Source: Halobacillus sp. Marseille-Q1614 (GTDB taxonomy: Bacteria; Bacillota; Bacilli; Bacillales; Halobacillaceae). Taken from it: a stretch of 64,000 nucleotides of DNA. The position numbers were made by a program, and so were the translations under genes. Location: the NCBI RefSeq assembly GCF_902809865.1, contig NZ_CADDWH010000001.1:3348001-3412000 (forward strand). The letters run 5' to 3'. The notes under the pieces were generated by a model. It made no database searches, had not been told where the DNA came from, and saw only the letters and a program-made list of their open reading frames with translations. Below are positions 60,620-64,000 of this stretch, piece by piece (position 1 is the first letter of the stretch; each line of letters starts with the position of its first letter).

Positions 60620-63400
60620 TTATTTCTTATTCGGCTTTTCGCACGGGTTATTGCCCTTGCCGCGATCTTCACACTTCACAACAATGGTTGTCAGCGGGTC
60701 TATCTTTATCTCTTTTTCATTTTTAGAAAAACCGGTAGGATCATTTACTTTATTCACGCCGGCTTCATCGTCATCGACTACCACTTTTCCCGGTGCTAAA
60801 TTATAATCATTCATCGTAAGTGTTCTTGCTTTATTATCTGCATTAACAAATACAAAGTAGTTTCCTGTGTTGTCTGTAGACTCAGCTTTGTAGGCAAGTA
60901 CTAAATCATTTTCTTTAATCTCTGGCACCTCAAGCCTTGTGACATTGGAATTCACTTCTTCCATAGTACCTAAACGGAAAGCGTTCGTTGACCTGCGAAG
61001 TTTGATCAAGCCGGTTGTATATTCACGCGTGATCGTATGAATCGGGTACTTTTTCGCATTTGATGCTTTCTGCCAGTCGATTTTATTAATTGCATCAGAA
61101 GAATCATAGGAATCATGAATGAAATATGGGAAGTTAAATGGATTTCCTTCCTCATCCTCCATATAAGTTGATTTATAAGGTGCTTCTTTCGTTTCAGCTC
61201 TAAATTGCTTTGTCCGGCCGAATTCCTGTCCGGCGTGAAGGAAAGCTGTACCTTGTGAGGTTAACACCATTGAGTTGCCGAGACGGATGCGTTTATGGAT
61301 TTCTTCCGCATGCTTGTCTGGATCTTTTTTAATCGATTGGGCAATCACGTCATGCAGTGTTAAGTTATCGTGAGCAGCAATATAAGTGACTACATCTCCA
61401 GGATCAGATGCTTCAAAATTGTAAGGCTGGGCCTTCATGTTATCGAAAATCTGCTGGATGTTCCGAGCGCCTCCTGTGATAAAGCGAGGCTGACCCTCAA
61501 TTCCAAATCCCGATTTCAATTCATTTCGAAATTCGTCAGAGAATACGCTGACACTGTCTGTATCGATCATCCAGTCCTGATCTGCAGGCTGTACACCGCT
61601 GCTGGTTTCATCACCTGCAAAAGTTCTCCAGCCTTCTCCAATCATGAGGGTATTCGGATTTAACTTCACGGCTTCATCATAAGCTGTCTGAATGCTCTTG
61701 GCGTCATGATCCCCCATCATATCAAATCGGAAGCCGTCCACCTTAAATTCATCCACCCAATACTTAATTGAATCCACCAGTACTTTACGAGACATTTCAT
61801 GAGTTGTTCCTAGTCGTCCGCCGCCAAAACTCGTACGAGGACTCCCATCTGCATCCATAAAGTGATAATAATTAGGAACTAAATCTTCAAAAATATTTAC
61901 ATCGGCTGTGTGGTTATATACTACATCTAAAATAACACCCATATCACGTTTGTGAATTTCATCAATTAAGTGCTTAAGCTCCTGTATGCGAAGTTCCGGG
62001 TCATCAGGGTTCTCGGAATACATACCGGTTGGTGAAAAGTAGCTCTGCGGGTCATAGCCCCAGTTGTAGTTATTATCCTGAGAATCATAGGTAAGCATTC
62101 TCTCGGCACTTGCCGTTTCATCTGCAAAGTAATAGCTCATTACGGGAAGCAGCTGGATATGAGTGACCCCTAGGTCCTCAATATAATCGAGTTTTTCAAT
62201 AAAAGCTTCAAATGTGCCAAATTGTGAAGACAGCTCGTCCTCTATGCTTGGATCTGAAGTGAAGTCACGAACATGAACCTCGTAGATAATAGCGTCTTCC
62301 CGTTTTTCATAGCCTTCGATATCAGCATAATTCAGTTCAGGACCGATGTCTGAAGGGTTGACGATAGCTGCTTTTCCAATTGTATCGCTGGCATCGCTAT
62401 TCCATGCAGCCATTGACTTAGCATAAGGATCTAAAGCTAATTTAGTTTCACCATTACGCTCTATTTCCAGATGATAGTAATAGCCGGTTAAATTGTTAAT
62501 CCCAGTGTTTTCTTCATCCAGCTTCACAGACCAGACACCACGGTCACCAATCTGCATATCTACAGTTCCTGCTGCTTTATCCTGGTTGTCTTTATCGTAA
62601 AGTTTAACAGCCACTCGATCGGCACGAGGAGACCAGAATTTCAAGGAAGCACTCCCGTCGCTATTAAGCTCAAGTCCCAGATCGTCGTCATAGCCATATT
62701 TTTCGTCAATATAGCGCCAGCTTACGTTAGCAGACACTGATTTTTCTTTAAATGTTGCCTGGTAAGGAGCCAGTTCTTCATTGAATGCTCCTGTTATTAT
62801 TACTTTTCCGTCTTTAAGAATTTCAATATTTTTATAGGGGACTTCTTCTTCATTTTTGTCCATAATCCTCAGCTCTTCACGAATCGTATCTTCATCGAGT
62901 CCTTCTGAAGAAGAGAAATAAATTTCGATGGTTTGACCGTTGACTAACTGTGCTGATTTCATCTTAATTTCTGGAAGGTAGTCAGGATTGGTATAGACGG
63001 TATCATCTCCCTCACGAATATAGAGGTCGTCGTAATCATCTACATTACTAAATATTTTGTCGTTTCCATCTTTGTCTCCAGACTTTGTATTAACAACGAC
63101 TAAACCAAGGTTTTTTGCTTCCTCTGCTAATTCTACGTCCATGTATGCTCCTTGTTCCCCAACCTGTTGTTCTGAAAAGTTAGAAGCACCGGTCGGCCAT
63201 GGTCCCGACTGGTCGGAAGGAGCAGCCACATCTTCAAAAAGCCAGAGCCCCCAGTCTTCATAATTATCATCTTCCCGATCGTAGTGGATACGAACCGTGT
63301 CTTCAGAAGCTTCGGCACTCGTGGAGTCCGCCGAAAAAAATGGAACAAGACTTAACCCAAGAACTGCAGCCAATACTGGATAAAATTTTTTCTTCCGCAA
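60620..63400 (-). CDS. pulA: type I pullulanase, secreted
   Basis: 926 aa. A signal peptide (about 1-29, MRKKKFYPVLAAVLGLSLVP), a PUD/CBM41 starch-binding domain (about 33-140), an N-terminal pullulanase domain, a CBM48 (about 235-345) and the GH13 barrel (about 370-800). YNWGYDP (about residue 445) is the pullulanase signature. The nucleophile Asp (VDGFRFDMM, about 557), acid Glu (MIGEGWRTF, about 588) and AAHDNLTLHD are present. It breaks alpha-1,6 bonds in pullulan and branched dextrins outside the cell. TTG start after GAGGAGAGG. A cre site and a LacI-type palindrome are upstream. Confidence 0.95.
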   Translation of the reverse strand: MRKKKFYPVLAAVLGLSLVPFFSADSTSAEASEDTVRIHYDREDDNYEDWGLWLFEDVAAPSDQSGPWPTGASNFSEQQVGEQGAYMDVELAEEAKNLGLVVVNTKSGDKDGNDKIFSNVDDYDDLYIREGDDTVYTNPDYLPEIKMKSAQLVNGQTIEIYFSSSEGLDEDTIREELRIMDKNEEEVPYKNIEILKDGKVIITGAFNEELAPYQATFKEKSVSANVSWRYIDEKYGYDDDLGLELNSDGSASLKFWSPRADRVAVKLYDKDNQDKAAGTVDMQIGDRGVWSVKLDEENTGINNLTGYYYHLEIERNGETKLALDPYAKSMAAWNSDASDTIGKAAIVNPSDIGPELNYADIEGYEKREDAIIYEVHVRDFTSDPSIEDELSSQFGTFEAFIEKLDYIEDLGVTHIQLLPVMSYYFADETASAERMLTYDSQDNNYNWGYDPQSYFSPTGMYSENPDDPELRIQELKHLIDEIHKRDMGVILDVVYNHTADVNIFEDLVPNYYHFMDADGSPRTSFGGGRLGTTHEMSRKVLVDSIKYWVDEFKVDGFRFDMMGDHDAKSIQTAYDEAVKLNPNTLMIGEGWRTFAGDETSSGVQPADQDWMIDTDSVSVFSDEFRNELKSGFGIEGQPRFITGGARNIQQIFDNMKAQPYNFEASDPGDVVTYIAAHDNLTLHDVIAQSIKKDPDKHAEEIHKRIRLGNSMVLTSQGTAFLHAGQEFGRTKQFRAETKEAPYKSTYMEDEEGNPFNFPYFIHDSYDSSDAINKIDWQKASNAKKYPIHTITREYTTGLIKLRRSTNAFRLGTMEEVNSNVTRLEVPEIKENDLVLAYKAESTDNTGNYFVFVNADNKARTLTMNDYNLAPGKVVVDDDEAGVNKVNDPTGFSKNEKEIKIDPLTTIVVKCEDRGKGNNPCEKPNKK

Positions 63401-63422
63401 TAGAACCTCTCCTCTATAATTT

Positions 63423-63438
63423 ATGAAACCGCTTGCAT
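63423..63438 (-). promoter_or_regulatory. cre (CcpA) site at the pullulanase promoter
   Basis: ATGAAACCGCTTGCAT (plus strand) matches WTGNAANCGNWWNCAW at all positions. It lies just downstream of the -10 box, so CcpA would cover the start point. Confidence 0.85.
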
Positions 63439-63440
63439 TA

Positions 63441-63470
63441 ATTATAAGTTGAAATGTAATTAAATAACAA
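63441..63470 (-). promoter_or_regulatory. sigma-A promoter of pullulanase
   Basis: On the minus strand, TTGTTA (63465-63470) and TATAAT (63441-63446) are separated by 18 bp. Confidence 0.7.
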
Positions 63471-63535
63471 TAAGATTTAATAGGGTTTTTAATAGATAAG
63501 ACTTAAGTAGTGCAATTACTTCACACAACAATTAA

Positions 63536-63547
63536 GCAAGCGTTTGC
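63536..63547. promoter_or_regulatory. LacI-family-type palindrome upstream of pullulanase
   Basis: GCAAGCGTTTGC is an inverted repeat of the kind bound by MalR/CcpA-like LacI regulators of maltodextrin genes. It is about 70 bp upstream of the -35 box, a possible second site or a site for another regulator. Confidence 0.55.
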
Positions 63548-63679
63548 ACAAAAGAAAAAATGCTTATCTGTAAAGGATTAGGAGATTTAGGGGTGAAGCT
63601 GCTGTGAAAGGTTTCTATAACATAAGTAATGGATATTTTTGAGTGGAAATAGACCTCGGGACCTCGGGGCCTTTAAATT

Positions 63680-63820
63680 TTAGCGAGGGGATTTACAGTG
63701 GCAGCAGCATTTATGACAGCAATGTTTTTTCTTAGGTCTTTTTTTAGCTGTACAACAACGTTGAGAAAAAGAATCGAGTTTGTCCTGATGTTTAGGTCTT
63801 TCTCTTTTTTTCCCATCCAT
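63680..63820 (-). CDS. 46-aa Cys- and Lys-rich small protein
   Basis: A small ORF from ATG at 63820, with GGGAGG 7 bp upstream. It encodes 46 residues, of which 8 are Cys (C22, C23, C34, C35, C38, C39, C40, C42), including the run HCCHKCCCHC, with Lys, Arg and His around. This looks like a metal-binding or disulfide-cross-linked peptide, possibly a spore-coat component. No family is recognised. It follows the end of another minus-strand frame by 24 bp. No obvious terminator follows the stop. Confidence 0.6.
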   Translation of the reverse strand: MDGKKRERPKHQDKLDSFSQRCCTAKKRPKKKHCCHKCCCHCKSPR

Positions 63821-63844
63821 TGTCATTCCTCCCTTCTCTCTATC

Positions 63845-64000
63845 TTATTCCTTGGTGGCTGGAAAGGTTTGTACAAGAGGCAATAAACCCATCGGCGACT
63901 GCGGGGAAGGGGGAGCCTGGTCCCCCGGAAGAGCTGCGGAAATCGAGTGAACAGGAAGTCTCTGAGCAGCCAGAGGAAGAAGCGGACATAGAAGAAGCAG
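63845..64000 (-). CDS. possible 3' end of a gene running off the window
   Basis: A minus-strand frame is open from the right edge to a TAA at 63845-63847, reading QRLPVHSISAALPGDQAPPS near the middle and ending VQTFPATKE. It stops 24 bp before the Cys-rich ORF, with that ORF's ribosome binding site in between, as expected for two genes of one operon. The sequence is Pro- and Leu-rich, and no family is recognised. An acidic plus-strand frame over the same bases lacks a start codon, so the minus strand is favoured, with low certainty. Confidence 0.35.
   Translation of the reverse strand: MLLLCPLLPLAAQRLPVHSISAALPGDQAPPSPQSPMGLLPLVQTFPATKE

Noticed and set aside
63698-63886. Plus-strand 62-aa frame near the right edge
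   Set aside because: It is antisense to the Cys-rich ORF, which has a better ribosome binding site; the plus-strand translation is a random-looking Phe/Ser-rich chain.
1-64000. CRISPR array, T-box, tRNA, rRNA, transposase or prophage genes
   Set aside because: No regularly spaced repeats, no T-box sequence GGTGGNACCGCG, no tRNA-like clover-leaf and no recombinase or phage proteins were found on either strand.

Overview
This 64-kb window comes from a low-GC, endospore-forming Bacillaceae chromosome. The evidence is Bacillus-type promoters, ribosome binding sites, riboswitches and cre sites, spore genes (spoVB-like, cotD-like), DUF1540 and DUF3243 proteins, and a consensus parS site. Several sodium-symporter families and GC-rich intergenic repeats fit a marine or halotolerant member, but that placement is inference. 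No rRNA, tRNA, phage, transposase or CRISPR was seen. Almost everything is metabolic operons.

Layout. 1-7.5 kb (+): GABA catabolism (gabT, truncated at the left edge, an APC permease and gabD), then an ornithine-cyclodeaminase-family gene with a sodium:solute symporter. 7.7-11.9 kb: a cupin protein, a LysE exporter, and an OsmC/symporter pair under a complete SAM riboswitch. 12.0-20.9 kb (-): one long [NiFe]-hydrogenase operon, in transcription order hypA-hypB-hypF-hypC-hypD-hypE, a cytochrome-b5-like gene, small subunit, large subunit, maturation protease. hypF is broken by a frameshift. 21-23.5 kb: DUF4397 protein, two lipoproteins and a repeat-rich gap. 23.6-29.1 kb (+): lactate permease, LutR-type regulator and lutABC, with two palindromic operators. 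29-35.6 kb: TauE/SafE, LysM, VOC, DUF3243, cidA/lrgB, parS, mgtE, cotD and a 51-aa DUF1540 protein. 36-42 kb: SpoVB-like flippase, kinase-like protein, PadR plus HAAS membrane protein, small conserved proteins.

42.1-48.7 kb: a probable sigma-54 regulon for 3-hydroxybutyrate use. A PAS-AAA-Fis activator (itself behind a cre site) faces three 16-bp palindromes and a -24/-12 promoter that drives CoA transferase A/B, 3-hydroxybutyrate dehydrogenase, thiolase and a GntP-type permease. Next come ilvE (+) and, at 50.1-56.8 kb (-), an AbgT transporter, an unusual regulator and three different M20 amidohydrolases, with a near-identical 16-bp box before the first and last genes. 57-64 kb: divergent-PAP2 protein, dapA under a lysine riboswitch, TraB-family protein, secreted pullulanase with a cre site, and an unreported-looking 46-aa Cys-rich ORF at the right edge.

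The main candidates for something new are the hydrogenase operon with its b5-like partner and broken hypF, the SAM-controlled OsmC/symporter pair, the boxed three-peptidase AbgT cluster, a short C-rich-loop RNA at about 42.14-42.22 kb, and the Cys-rich mini-protein. Gene identities rest on reading motifs and general family knowledge. No database search was possible.
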